Positions 49,114 through 58,328 of a stretch of DNA of 64,000 nucleotides are shown piece by piece (position 1 is the first letter of the stretch; every line of letters starts with the position of its first letter). Position numbers and translations under genes: made by a program. The stretch spans positions 3,912,091 to 3,976,090 of the forward strand of contig KL662191.1 in assembly GCA_000733415.1 (NCBI GenBank), given 5' to 3'. Below the pieces are notes generated by a model, which was given only the letters and a program-made list of their open reading frames with translations, ran no database searches and was not told where the DNA came from. Source of the DNA: [Leptolyngbya] sp. JSC-1. GTDB lineage: Bacteria > Cyanobacteriota > Cyanobacteriia > Elainellales > Elainellaceae.

Positions 49114-50217
49114 TCAGACCGCAGCTGTAGTGGATGCTGCCAGTTCTTCCAGTCGCTCCTGTTGGTCTTGAGAAATACAAGACTGAATCACCGATTCTAA
49201 ATCGCCCTCCAACACCGGGTTCAACGTGAAGTTCTGGCCCAAGCGGTGGTCGGTCACGCGATTATCTTTGTAGTTGTAGGTGCGGATTTTTTCTGAGCGC
49301 GCACCTGTACCCACTTGAGAGCGCCGCATTGAAGTGACGGCTTCCTGCTGTTCCCGTAGCTTCATTTCATAGAGTTTGGCCCGCAGAATTTGCATCGCCC
49401 GCTCGCGGTTTTGCAGTTGGGACCGCTCTTCGGTACAAAAGACACGAATACCTGTGGGTTTATGAAACAAATCGACCGCCGTTTCCACCTTGTTGACGTT
49501 CTGACCACCCGCTCCACCTGATCGAGCGGTAGTAATCTCCACATCCTTCGGATCAATCTCGACATCGACCTCATCCACTTCCGGCATCACGGCCACAGTT
49601 GCCGTAGAGGTATGCACCCGACCACCCGCTTCCGTCACCGGAACTCGCTGCACGCGATGCACACCGGCCTCGAACTTGAGTTTGCTGTAAACCTGATCCC
49701 CTTGAATTTCTAGAATCGCTTCTTTGAAGCCACCCATATCGCCGAGGGATTCACTCACCAGCTTCACCCGCCAGCCCTGACTCTCGGCATAACGGGAATA
49801 CATCCGCACCAGATCGCCAGCCCAGATACTTGCTTCATCGCCGCCAGTACCGGCCCGAATTTCCAGCATGATGTTTTTTTCGTCGTTTGGATCGCGGGGT
49901 AGCAGTAATACCTTCAGCCGGTTTTCTAGGGTTTCGATTTGGGCCTCTAATTCCTCAATTTCCAGACCAGCCAACTCCTTCAGTTCGGGGTCGGCGCTAG
50001 CGTCTTTGGCAATTTGGCGCGCTTCTTCCAGCCCCTGCTGTGCTTTCTTCCAGGTTTCGTAGGTGTCAACGGTTTCCTCTAGCGAAGAACGAGCCTTGGC
50101 CAAGCGCTGAAACTCAGTCGGATCGGTCGCCACATCTGGATCCGCCAAACGTCGTGTCAACTCGTTGAAGGTTTGCTCAACGGATCTAAGTTTGTCCAAT
50201 AAATAAGCTTCAGCCAT
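49114..50217 (-). CDS. prfA: Peptide chain release factor 1
   Basis: 367 residues from ATG 50217. Reads UAA and UAG stop codons and releases the peptide. The stop-codon tripeptide PVT is in RVQRVPVTEAGGRVHTS, and the catalytic GGQ in SGGAGGQNVNKVETA. The C-terminal TYNYKDNRVTDHRLGQN is typical. It is the last gene of the ribosomal block, 100 bp after rpmE. Confidence 0.97.
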   Translation of the reverse strand: MAEAYLLDKLRSVEQTFNELTRRLADPDVATDPTEFQRLAKARSSLEETVDTYETWKKAQQGLEEARQIAKDASADPELKELAGLEIEELEAQIETLENRLKVLLLPRDPNDEKNIMLEIRAGTGGDEASIWAGDLVRMYSRYAESQGWRVKLVSESLGDMGGFKEAILEIQGDQVYSKLKFEAGVHRVQRVPVTEAGGRVHTSTATVAVMPEVDEVDVEIDPKDVEITTARSGGAGGQNVNKVETAVDLFHKPTGIRVFCTEERSQLQNRERAMQILRAKLYEMKLREQQEAVTSMRRSQVGTGARSEKIRTYNYKDNRVTDHRLGQNFTLNPVLEGDLESVIQSCISQDQQERLEELAASTTAAV

Positions 50218-50317
50218 AGGAACCGCCAACTGATACGAACTGGAATGTCACATTTGAAAACAGCAAAAGCAGTCAAGCGAAACCACTGACTGCAAGTTAA
50301 CAAGCAAGTGACAATCG

Positions 50318-50551
50318 CTATTTCTTCTTGGCGTCGCCAGACTGACTGTCCGTCATGCCGTACTTACGTAAGAAGCGCTCGACTCGACCTTCAGTGTCAA
50401 TAATCTTTTGAGTACCCGTAAAGAAGGGGTGATTTCCGGACCAGACATCAACATGCAGCTCTGGCTTGGTGGAGCCGACCGTCATCACGACTTCGCCATT
50501 GCAGTATACTTTTGCCTCTGGGTACCACTGGGGGTGAATATCTTTTGCCAT
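50318..50551 (-). CDS. rpmE: 50S ribosomal protein L31
   Basis: 77 residues. MAKDIHPQWYPEAKVYC, VWSGNHPFFTGTQKIIDTEG and VERFLRKYG match L31, with a C-terminal lysine tail. Only one cysteine (C17) of the zinc-binding set seen in C+ L31 remains, so it should not bind zinc in the classical way. Downstream of rpsI in the ribosomal block. Confidence 0.94.
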   Translation of the reverse strand: MAKDIHPQWYPEAKVYCNGEVVMTVGSTKPELHVDVWSGNHPFFTGTQKIIDTEGRVERFLRKYGMTDSQSGDAKKK

Positions 50552-50602
50552 AATTCTCTACCAACCTAATTGAAATGAATTAGACCGCTTGCAGCATCAG
50601 CC

Positions 50603-51016
50603 TTAACGCTTCGAGTACTGAGGTGCTTTACGAGCCTTGTGCAAACCATACTTCTTACGCTCTTTGGCCCGTGGGTCGCGGGTCAGGTAGCCTTCGACCT
50701 TCAACGGTTTGCGGTTATCGGGATCGAGCTGACAGAGCGCCCGTGCCACGCCTAACCGAATCGAATCCGCCTGCCCGGTTAAGCCACCGCCGCGCACATT
50801 GACCAGAATGTCGTACTCGCTTTCTAATCCTAACGTTTCCAAAGGAGCCTTTGTAACCGCGAGGTAGCCCGGATTGAACTGTAGATATAGATCGCCAGGT
50901 TTGCCGTTGATCGTCAGTTGGCCGCTGCCAGGAACTAGCCGCACTCGCGCTACGGCAGACTTCCGCCGCCCAGTGCCCCAGTACATGACGCGCTCGCTTC
51001 TCTCAGTCGCTTGCAT
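50603..51016 (-). CDS. rpsI: 30S ribosomal protein S9
   Basis: 137 residues. YWGTGRRKSAVARVRLVPGS, GGGLTGQADSIRLGVARAL and the basic end RKAPQYSKR that reaches the P site are typical of S9. The start overlaps the rplM stop by one base (TAATG), a normal L13-S9 pair. Confidence 0.97.
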   Translation of the reverse strand: MQATERSERVMYWGTGRRKSAVARVRLVPGSGQLTINGKPGDLYLQFNPGYLAVTKAPLETLGLESEYDILVNVRGGGLTGQADSIRLGVARALCQLDPDNRKPLKVEGYLTRDPRAKERKKYGLHKARKAPQYSKR

Positions 51017-51471
51017 TACTTATCGCCTCCAGGAATAGTCTTGATCTCTAGAACTTCAGGTTTTTGAGCTTGATGGGGATGATCGGGACCTGCATAGACC
51101 TTGAGCTTGGTAAACAATTGACGCCCCAAGGTGTTTTTCGGCAGCATGCCCTTCACCGCTTGCTCCACGATCCGCTCCGGCAGACGAGCTTGGAGCTGGT
51201 TGAACGTCTCGGTTTTCATACCGCCAGGCCGACCAGAGTGCCGGCGATACAGCTTTTGACTGCTCTTTTTGCCAGTCACGACCACTTTGTCTGCGTTGAC
51301 CACAATCACAAAATCTCCCGTATCCAGGTGGGGAGTGTAACTGGGCTTATTCTTGCCGCGCAGCACCATCGCGATCTCGCTAGCCAGACGCCCTAGGCGC
51401 TGATCAGCGGCATCCACAACATACCAGTTGCGTTCGATCGTATCGATTGGAGGAAGATAGGTCTTGTTCAT
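51016..51471 (-). CDS. rplM: 50S ribosomal protein L13
   Basis: 151 residues. WYVVDAADQRLGRLASEIA, LRGKNKPSYTPHLDTGDFV and VKGMLPKNTLGRQLFTKLKV are the family hallmarks. Located between truA and rpsI, as in most cyanobacteria. Confidence 0.97.
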   Translation of the reverse strand: MNKTYLPPIDTIERNWYVVDAADQRLGRLASEIAMVLRGKNKPSYTPHLDTGDFVIVVNADKVVVTGKKSSQKLYRRHSGRPGGMKTETFNQLQARLPERIVEQAVKGMLPKNTLGRQLFTKLKVYAGPDHPHQAQKPEVLEIKTIPGGDK

Positions 51472-51516
51472 GATTCGTCAGTTGTTCTTTGCAAGATAAT
51501 CAAAAGTCCGGAAGGT

Positions 51517-52407
51517 TCAACCAAAGCAGGAAACGGGTTCAGCCATCGATGGCAAGGTCAACTGCGGCTGCGTGTCAAACCAAATTTCCGGTGAGAAGGG
51601 AAACTCAGGATAACCCACTCGCAGCAGACACAATCCTTGAGGCGGTGCGGCATATTTCACGAGATCCCGCCGCTGCTGTTGCCAGAGTTCTGTAAACTCC
51701 GCAGGCGAGCGATCTCCGCGACCCACCTCAACTAGCATACCGACTAGCAACCGCACCATGCCATACAAAAAGCCGCTGGCCTGCAGCTCGATTTGGATGA
51801 ACGGACCTCGACGGATACACTCGGCGGCCTGAACATCCACCCATGAATGAGCGCGACTCGAACCAGCCCGGTGGAACGCGGCCAAATGCTGCCGCCCCAA
51901 CAACGGCTCCAAGGCTGCCTGCATCAAGGACACCTCTAACGGCGCGAGGTAATAGTGCCAGGTAAAGGGCCGCACAAATAAGTTCGGGCGAGCATCGGTG
52001 TAGATGGTGTATCGATAGCGCCGCCAACAGGCCGAAAAGCGAGCATGCCAAGTTTGCTCTACCTGAGCTGAGCCTCGAATCAAAATATCGTTCGGCAGAC
52101 GACTGTTGAGGATGCTGACCCAACGGTGGGCAGGGATATGGCTGGGAGCCTCAAAGTGAGCCACCTGCGCGGCGGCATGAACTCCTGCATCGGTACGGCC
52201 TGCCCCATGCAGCGTCACCGGATGATCCAACACAGACGCAATCGTCCGCTCGATCTCTTCCTGCACAGAACGATGCTGAGGTTGCCGCTGCCAGCCATGA
52301 AAATGAGTGCCCAGATATTGAATCACCAGAGCCACCCGCTGAGTCTGTTTGGATGAAGAGTGCCCCTCATCCAAACCAGACGCCATTGATAACAAACTGA
52401 CAGACAT
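51517..52407 (-). CDS. truA: tRNA pseudouridine(38-40) synthase
   Basis: About 296 residues from ATG 52407; ATG 52386 and a TTG at 52443 are other possible starts. Isomerises uridines 38-40 of tRNA anticodon arms. The core starts QRVALVIQYLGTHFHGWQRQ, and the catalytic aspartate is in HGAGRTDAGVHAAAQ. RYRYTIYTDARPN and FLYGMVRLLVGMLVEVGRG follow. Sits between rplQ and rplM, a common cyanobacterial and plastid-ancestor arrangement. Confidence 0.95.
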   Translation of the reverse strand: MSVSLLSMASGLDEGHSSSKQTQRVALVIQYLGTHFHGWQRQPQHRSVQEEIERTIASVLDHPVTLHGAGRTDAGVHAAAQVAHFEAPSHIPAHRWVSILNSRLPNDILIRGSAQVEQTWHARFSACWRRYRYTIYTDARPNLFVRPFTWHYYLAPLEVSLMQAALEPLLGRQHLAAFHRAGSSRAHSWVDVQAAECIRRGPFIQIELQASGFLYGMVRLLVGMLVEVGRGDRSPAEFTELWQQQRRDLVKYAAPPQGLCLLRVGYPEFPFSPEIWFDTQPQLTLPSMAEPVSCFG

Positions 52408-52439
52408 AATCGTTATCCGATTCCAGGAGCGCTTACCGC

Positions 52440-52790
52440 TCAAGTCAACTCAATAATGGCCATTTCGGCGTTGTCTCCCTTCCGGTTAACGGTGCGGAGC
52501 ACGCGAGTGTAGCCGCCTTGGCGATTGCCATAGCGCTGAGGAGCTTGTTCAAACAGGGCATGCACCAACTGTTTGTCATAGATGTAGCCAAGCGCTTCAC
52601 GCCGAGCCGCTAAGGAACCATCTTTGGCCAAGGAGATCATCCGCTCTGCTTCAGAACGAACCGCCTTAGCCCGCACTTTAGTGGTTGTGATCCGCCCGTG
52701 GCGGATCAGTTCTGTGGTTAGCGCTCGCAGCAGTGCTTTACGCTGGTCAGCAGGTTTGCCCAATTGTGGGACGCGACAACGGTGACGCAT
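52440..52790 (-). CDS. rplQ: 50S ribosomal protein L17
   Basis: 116 residues. MRHRCRVPQLGKPADQRKAL, RAKAVRSEAERMISLAKDGS and GGYTRVLRTVNRKGDNAEMA match L17. Follows rpoA by 55 bp, the usual alpha-operon order. Confidence 0.97.
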   Translation of the reverse strand: MRHRCRVPQLGKPADQRKALLRALTTELIRHGRITTTKVRAKAVRSEAERMISLAKDGSLAARREALGYIYDKQLVHALFEQAPQRYGNRQGGYTRVLRTVNRKGDNAEMAIIELT

Positions 52791-52845
52791 AGTTTTTGCA
52801 GTTCAAATCAGCTAGAGTACAGTACAGTCAATCAAAACACCCAAT

Positions 52846-53793
52846 CTAGGTGGACCGAGAGGATTTATCGTGGGGTAGCGTGATGCCCAACCGATCCTGT
52901 AGAGCTTGAATCACCTCTTCAGCCGATTTGGCTCCAAAGTTCTTGATCTCCAACAAGTCTTCCTGGGTGTAGTCCAACAAATCCGCAACCGAGTTAATTT
53001 GAGCACGCTTCAGGCAGTTATAGGCTCGCACCGATAGCTGTAGTTCCTCGATCGGAATTTGATTAGCTGGATCGACATCAATCTCGTCGGCGTCATCGAT
53101 GGGCGCAAAATCAATCTCCCGCAGCGGATTGAACAAGCCAACCAAAATATCAGCGGCCTGGCTCAATGCCTCTTGTGGCGTCAAACTGCCGTTAGTCCAG
53201 ACTTCCAGAATCAGACGGTCTTTCTCTAGCGAGCCACCCACCCTGGCGTCTTCCACGGTGTAGTTCACCTTGCGGACCGGCATAAACACCGAGTCGATTT
53301 GCAAAAAGTCCAGGGCTGACGTTTCGTCGCGGCCCCGCTCGATGGCCCGATAGCCAATCCCCTTTTCAACTCGGCACTCGATCTCTAACGTATGCCCTGC
53401 CGCCAGCGTCGCGATATATTGTTCCGGATCGATCACCTGAACTTCTGCTGGAAAGTCGAAGTAACCTGCGGTGATTGTCGCTGGTCCTTCCACTCGCAGC
53501 CGCCCAATCTGCGGTTGGGATGAATAGCTTTTGAGGACAACCTCCTTCATGTTCAGCAAGATGTCCAGCACATCTTCCCGCACGCCAGGGACAGTCATAA
53601 ACTCATGAGACACTCCCGCAATCCGTACAGCCGTCACCGCAGCCCCTTCTAGGTTAGACAGCAGAACCCGTCTCAGCGCATTGCCGACCGTGATTCCCTG
53701 CCCTCGATCGAGCGGTTCCAGCACAAACTTGCTGTAGGAGCTGCGGTCATCCCCGGTATCCGATTCCACACACTCAACTTGAAACTGTGCCAC
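52846..53793 (-). CDS. rpoA: RNA polymerase subunit alpha
   Basis: 315 residues from GTG 53793, which follows a GGGAGG ribosome-binding site and gives the usual N-terminus MAQFQVECVES. The N-terminal assembly domain (LEPLDRGQGITVGNALRRVL) and the C-terminal DNA- and activator-binding domain (LSVRAYNCLKRAQINSVADL, LLEIKNFGAKSAEEV) are complete. An in-frame TTG further upstream was rejected. Confidence 0.97.
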   Translation of the reverse strand: MAQFQVECVESDTGDDRSSYSKFVLEPLDRGQGITVGNALRRVLLSNLEGAAVTAVRIAGVSHEFMTVPGVREDVLDILLNMKEVVLKSYSSQPQIGRLRVEGPATITAGYFDFPAEVQVIDPEQYIATLAAGHTLEIECRVEKGIGYRAIERGRDETSALDFLQIDSVFMPVRKVNYTVEDARVGGSLEKDRLILEVWTNGSLTPQEALSQAADILVGLFNPLREIDFAPIDDADEIDVDPANQIPIEELQLSVRAYNCLKRAQINSVADLLDYTQEDLLEIKNFGAKSAEEVIQALQDRLGITLPHDKSSRST

Positions 53794-53929
53794 AGTCAAA
53801 CCTCCCTTCTCCTTAGCCCTAGAAAGCAAACCTAATTCCGCCAATCCGTTCCCAACCTGAGATAACGGTTAACATCAACCTGTCCTCAATTCCTCAAATC
53901 TCTATTGCTTCTGCTGCGGGAGCTAGCAC

Positions 53930-54325
53930 TTACACCCGACGCCGCTTGGGAGGCCGACAACCATTGTGGGGAATGGGCGTTACATCTCGAATCAACGTAA
54001 TTTCCAAACCAGCCGCTTGCAGTGCCCGGATCGCCGTTTCCCGGCCAGAGCCAGGACCGCTCACCATCACCTCGATTTGCCGCATACCTTGCTCAGTCGC
54101 CCGTTGGGCAGCCCGCTCAGCTGCCGTTTGCGCCGCATAGGGAGTTCCTTTCTTCGCGCCTTTGAAGCCGCTAGCTCCAGAGGACGACCAAGAAATAGTC
54201 TCGCCATTTACATCGGTAATGGTTACGATCGTGTTGTTGAAGGTCGATTGGATATGAGCCACTCCATTGGGCACATTCCGCTTCTGCTTTTTAGCTCCCG
54301 TCTTTCTGGTGGGTTGTCGTGCCAT
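53930..54325 (-). CDS. rpsK: 30S ribosomal protein S11
   Basis: 131 residues. GVAHIQSTFNNTIVTITDVN, GFKGAKKGTPYAAQTAAE, SGPGSGRETAIRAL and the basic C-terminus PHNGCRPPKRRRV are typical. Upstream is a 232-bp gap before rpsM, longer than elsewhere in the block. Confidence 0.97.
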   Translation of the reverse strand: MARQPTRKTGAKKQKRNVPNGVAHIQSTFNNTIVTITDVNGETISWSSSGASGFKGAKKGTPYAAQTAAERAAQRATEQGMRQIEVMVSGPGSGRETAIRALQAAGLEITLIRDVTPIPHNGCRPPKRRRV

Positions 54326-54557
54326 ACGCCGTTATCTCTCGTTAATTAGACTTAAGTGATTCTCGTTGATTAGACTCGTTCATAGAGCGGACCAGCCAAT
54401 GCCTAGTCCAAGTAATTGTCAGGAAAATTGACTGTAGGCGGTGAGTGGATTGCGAAAAAGCTGAGACGTAGTTCCCCGGCCAGCTTTTCTCAGACAGACA
54501 AAAACAGCGACTAGGGGGACCCATTTCGCTGCTAGATCCAACTTCCCAGATACGGCC
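54326..54557 (-). other. Long intercistronic gap rpsM-rpsK with hairpin
   Basis: In the direction of transcription AAAAGCTG (54488-54481) can pair with CAGCTTTT (54463-54456) across a 17-nt loop, followed by a short T-run. It could be an attenuator, a processing site or a leftover. A 60-codon frame here resembles nothing known. Confidence 0.45.
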
Positions 54558-54941
54558 CTATTTCTTGCTGGGCGCTTTCTTCTTACCTGCTACAGTGCGG
54601 CGACCACCCCGGCGGGTCCGAGCATTGGTTCGCGTTCTTTGACCCCGAACGGGCAGACCCAATCGATGGCGACGACCTCTGTAAGTGCCAATGTCCATCA
54701 ATCGCTTGATATTCATGGACTCCCAACGTCTGAGGTCACCCTCAACCTGGTAGTCGCCCTCGACGGCTTCCCGCAGCGCAGCCACTTCGGCGTCGCTTAA
54801 ATCTTTGACTCGCGTATCAGGATTTACCCCAGTCTTCGCCAAAACTTGCTTCGAGCGGGTTAATCCAATTCCGTAAATGTAGGTGAGACCAATTTCTACA
54901 CGCTTATCCCGTGGAAGGTCTACTCCAGCTATCCGCGCCAC
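54558..54941 (-). CDS. rpsM: 30S ribosomal protein S13
   Basis: 127 residues from a GTG start. MARIAGVDLPRDKRVEIGLT, YIYGIGLTRSKQVL, GTYRGRRHRLGLPVRGQRT and a lysine-rich tail are the family hallmarks. Follows rpmJ by about 106 bp. Confidence 0.97.
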   Translation of the reverse strand: MARIAGVDLPRDKRVEIGLTYIYGIGLTRSKQVLAKTGVNPDTRVKDLSDAEVAALREAVEGDYQVEGDLRRWESMNIKRLMDIGTYRGRRHRLGLPVRGQRTRTNARTRRGGRRTVAGKKKAPSKK

Positions 54942-55047
54942 GTTTTATTTCTCTCCGTTTCGCTGCTACAATCTAACGATTTATACCAGGACTGAAATTC
55001 TCAGCCGATGCTCAGCATCTCATATCCAGTTGCACGACCAAGGGAAA

Positions 55048-55161
55048 CTACCCTTGACGCTGCTTATGCTTCGGGTTGGAGCAAATCACCATGACCCGAC
55101 CCTTGCGCCGAATCACCCGACATTTTTCGCACATTCTTCGTACAGATGCTCGGACCTTCAT
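55048..55161 (-). CDS. rpmJ: 50S ribosomal protein L36
   Basis: 37 residues, the normal full length. MKVRASVRRMCEKCRVIRRK and CSNPKHKQRQG carry the C-C-C-H zinc-binding set of C+ L36 proteins. Lies between infA and rpsM as expected. Confidence 0.96.
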   Translation of the reverse strand: MKVRASVRRMCEKCRVIRRKGRVMVICSNPKHKQRQG

Positions 55162-55391
55162 GTCCCCAACCTATGACTACAAACTTAATATATTAGCAAA
55201 CTGCAATTAATCTGTCAATATTAAAGCAATGACTAATAAAACGGGTAAAAAATGGAATCTGTTCACTCAGTTATCGTTTAGATAAGCTAGACAGCCATTG
55301 TGTAAATGCCTAATGCAGGCGTGACCAGCAACCGAATCAGTTGACTCAAAGCTAGCAGCAAATCACTAGCGCAACTGTCCTATCAACTTAC

Positions 55392-55616
55392 CTATTTCTT
55401 GCGTAAACGGTAAGTAATTCTGCCTTTAGTTAAGTCGTAGGGCGTCAGTTCCACCTTGACTCGATCACCGGGCAGGATCTTGATATAGTTACGACGGATT
55501 TTGCCAGAAATATGGGCTAGGACATTAAACCCGTTATCTAAATCGACACGGAACATGGCATTCGGCAGTGAATCAGTCACAGTGCCTTCCATTTCAATCA
55601 AATCTTGCTTAGACAA
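55392..55616 (-). CDS. infA: Translation initiation factor IF-1
   Basis: 74 residues, an OB-fold protein that blocks the ribosomal A site during initiation. SKQDLIEMEGTVTDSLPNAM, FRVDLDNGFNVLAHISGKIR and TPYDLTKGRITYRLRKK match the family. The only start giving the full N-terminus is a TTG at 55614-55616, preceded by a good GAGGAG site; the next in-frame ATG would remove eight conserved residues. A TTG start on an initiation-factor gene may matter for its control. Confidence 0.95.
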   Translation of the reverse strand: MSKQDLIEMEGTVTDSLPNAMFRVDLDNGFNVLAHISGKIRRNYIKILPGDRVKVELTPYDLTKGRITYRLRKK

Positions 55617-55850
55617 TTTGCTCTCCTCAACTAATCAACAAAAAATGAACTTATTAAAGTAGCTGGGCTGAATAACCGTTGGGTTGAATTGCTGACTCGG
55701 CTAAGTTAAACCCACGCAGTCATCCTAGACCCAAGCCACAGAATTTCATTTCTAGCCTAACAAATGTTTAAGAAAGTTGGTTTTTCGCAGTGATCTCGAT
55801 CAACTCACCCCAAAGTATGCTTGTTCTCACCTTCTCAGGGATGAACCGAA

Positions 55851-56411
55851 TCAAACCTTAGGGCGAAGGATTTGGCCCAGCTTTTGATTCACTTGGTCAA
55901 TGGTTTGATCGCCGTCAATTGAAACCAACTGCTGGCGCTCGCGGTAGAAATCAATTAGAGGAGCTGTCTGCTGGCGATACACCTCTAAACGATGCCGAAT
56001 CACTTCTTCGGTATCATCCTTACGGCCTCGGCCCAGGAGACGCGCCACCAGGATCTCATCGGGCACTTCAAAGTTCACCACATAATCGCAATTCTGATGA
56101 ATTTGCGAGAGCAGCTGATCTAAGAAGGTTGCCTGAGTGATGGTGCGGGGAAACCCATCTAGAATCCAGCCAGAGGCTGCATCAGATTGGTTTAGCCGTT
56201 CTTCGACTAGATCGAGGATGAGCTGGTCGGGCACCAATTCTCCCCGATCCATATAGGATTGAGCTTTTTTTCCCAGCTCGGTTTGTTGAGCCACTGCATT
56301 CCGGAGAATGTCACCGGTCGAAATATGAGGGATGTGATGGGCCTGAGCCAGAGATTGAGCTTGAGTTCCCTTGCCAGCCCCTGGAGGTCCCAAAAAGATC
56401 AATCGAGCCAC
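55851..56411 (-). CDS. adk: Adenylate kinase
   Basis: 186 residues, the short form without the zinc-binding LID insertion. P-loop GPPGAGKGTQAQ (7-18), HISTGDILRNAVA, ILDGFPRTITQATFLD and LLGRGRKDDTEEVIRHRL are present. GTG start overlapping the secY stop by one base (TAGTG). Interconverts AMP, ADP and ATP. Confidence 0.97.
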   Translation of the reverse strand: MARLIFLGPPGAGKGTQAQSLAQAHHIPHISTGDILRNAVAQQTELGKKAQSYMDRGELVPDQLILDLVEERLNQSDAASGWILDGFPRTITQATFLDQLLSQIHQNCDYVVNFEVPDEILVARLLGRGRKDDTEEVIRHRLEVYRQQTAPLIDFYRERQQLVSIDGDQTIDQVNQKLGQILRPKV

Positions 56412-57721
56412 TACTGTTTCACCATCCCTTCATAGCGTTGAGAAATCACATAGGTCTGAATCTGCTTAGCTGTGTCAATCGCCACACCGACCAGAATCAG
56501 CAGAGAGGTTGCGCCCAAACCCTGGAAGGTACGAACCTGGGTGGCTCCTTCCACGGCTGTTGGGATGATGGCAACCAGACCCAAGAAAATCGCACCCAAA
56601 AACGTCAACCGATTCAAAACCCGCTCGATGTATTCGCTAGTCGCTTTCCCTGGACGAATCCCCGGAATGCTGGCTCCCATCTTCTTCAAGTTCTGCGCCA
56701 TATCAACTGGGTTGATGATCAAGGACGCGTAGAAGTAGCTAAAGAACAGAATCAGCGCTAGATACACAACCACATACAGCCAATGCCCAGGGCTGAGATA
56801 GCGAATCACTTGATTCAAGATTTCGTTATTAGGCAAGAACTGCACCAGCGAGGCCGGTAAGAATAGCACCATTGAGGCAAAGATGATCGGCATCACGCCG
56901 CCCTGATTCAGCCGCAAGGGTAAATAGCTGCTCTTTTCTAGATAGAGCCGTCGTCCCACCTGCCGCCGAGCCGAGATGATTGGAATACGGCGGGTACCTT
57001 CCTGGACGAACACAATCCCCACGATCATTGCTAGGAACACCAGCAGCAAGATAATCACGCCACCCACCAAGCTGCGGTCGCCACTCTGGGCTAGCTCAAT
57101 CGTTTGCCCCAATGAGCGAGGCAAGGTTGAGACGATACTGACAAAAATCAGCAGCGAAGCGCCGTTGCCCACCCCTCGTTCAGTGATCAGCTCGCCGACC
57201 CACATGACAAACATGGAACCCGCCGTTAAGGCTAGAACCGTCTGAGCCACGAACATGGGACCAGGGTTAATGGCGTATTGGCTGATGAATAGAGAAATAC
57301 CGATGCTCTGGAAAATTGCCCAGGCTAGCGCCACATATCGAGTAATTTGAGAAATCTTGCGGCGTCCGGCCTCACCTTCGTTTTTCTGTAAGTCTTCTAA
57401 GCTAGGAATCGCTGCGGCCATCAACTGCATGATGATGGAGGCGTTGATGTAGGGCAGAATTCCTAACGCAAAAATGCCAAGGGCTGAAATGCCACCCCCG
57501 GCCAAAATATCTAAAATGCCAATTAAATTACCCAAGCCGCTGCCCTGCAACCCTTGCTGAAAGGCCGCACGGTCAATACCGGGCACTGGAATATAAATCC
57601 CTAACCGAATCAGGATCAGCATGCCGATAGTAACAAGCAGCCGACCGCGAAGACCGGCTGCCTGAGCCATTTGCACAAAGGTTTCCTGAGCCGTGGGGGT
57701 CTTGTCTCGACTAACTACCAT
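56411..57721 (-). CDS. secY: Protein translocase subunit SecY
   Basis: 436 residues with ten membrane helices. The channel of the Sec translocon in plasma and thylakoid membranes. LGIYIPVPGIDRAAF, ALGILPYINASIIMQLM, the cytosolic loop FVQEGTRRIPIISARRQVGR and RPGKATSEYIERVLNRLT are typical. Position between rplO and adk is standard. Confidence 0.97.
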   Translation of the reverse strand: MVVSRDKTPTAQETFVQMAQAAGLRGRLLVTIGMLILIRLGIYIPVPGIDRAAFQQGLQGSGLGNLIGILDILAGGGISALGIFALGILPYINASIIMQLMAAAIPSLEDLQKNEGEAGRRKISQITRYVALAWAIFQSIGISLFISQYAINPGPMFVAQTVLALTAGSMFVMWVGELITERGVGNGASLLIFVSIVSTLPRSLGQTIELAQSGDRSLVGGVIILLLVFLAMIVGIVFVQEGTRRIPIISARRQVGRRLYLEKSSYLPLRLNQGGVMPIIFASMVLFLPASLVQFLPNNEILNQVIRYLSPGHWLYVVVYLALILFFSYFYASLIINPVDMAQNLKKMGASIPGIRPGKATSEYIERVLNRLTFLGAIFLGLVAIIPTAVEGATQVRTFQGLGATSLLILVGVAIDTAKQIQTYVISQRYEGMVKQ

Positions 57722-57819
57722 AAACAGATACCTCTAGTGGCGGGGTCTAGCGCATCGCTAGAACAGGGAGTCTCGATGCCAAAATTGAGTCAAACGTAAT
57801 TTTGCCTACCACCCAAATT

Positions 57820-58266
57820 CTAGCCGACGACTTCGCAAGTTCCCCCAGCCGCTTCGATCTTCTCTTTGGCTGTAGCTGTGAATGCGGCGGCCTGGACCTT
57901 AAGGGCAACCGAAAGATCGCCATGACCCAGAACCTTGAGGGGACCGTCGTCAGTCGTAATAATTCCGGCGTCCATTAGAGAAGCCAGATTGACCTCGGTA
58001 TTTTTGGCTAAATCCGCCAAGTCGCCGACGTTGATAATCGTGTAATGCTGACGATTGATCAGCGGAAAATGCTTCAACTTAGGAATCCGGCGGTATAAGG
58101 GCATTTGCCCCCCTTCAAACCCAGGCCGAGTCGGACGGCCCGAACGGGATTTTTGACCCCGCATGCCAAAGCCACAGCTTGCACCTTGACCCGCTGCGAT
58201 CCCGCGCCCAACCCGGCGCTTACGTTTTTGTGAACCTGCCTTGGGGGCAGCGTCTTCTAATCTCAT
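57820..58266 (-). CDS. rplO: 50S ribosomal protein L15
   Basis: 148 residues. The glycine-rich KRRVGRGIAAGQGASCGFGM, KSRSGRPTRPGFEGGQMPLY and RIPKLKHFPLI match L15. It directly follows rpsE; the gene for L30 that separates them in many bacteria is absent, as in cyanobacteria generally. Confidence 0.97.
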   Translation of the reverse strand: MRLEDAAPKAGSQKRKRRVGRGIAAGQGASCGFGMRGQKSRSGRPTRPGFEGGQMPLYRRIPKLKHFPLINRQHYTIINVGDLADLAKNTEVNLASLMDAGIITTDDGPLKVLGHGDLSVALKVQAAAFTATAKEKIEAAGGTCEVVG

Positions 58267-58328
58267 GACTATCCTCTCAACTCAAGTGATTGGGTAACTA
58301 TAGTCCTGCTCAGAAATCTGCTGAGCGC

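Noticed and set aside
54342..54524. 60-codon frame between rpsK and rpsM
   Set aside because: No similarity to ribosomal or other proteins, and it overlaps the hairpin in the gap.
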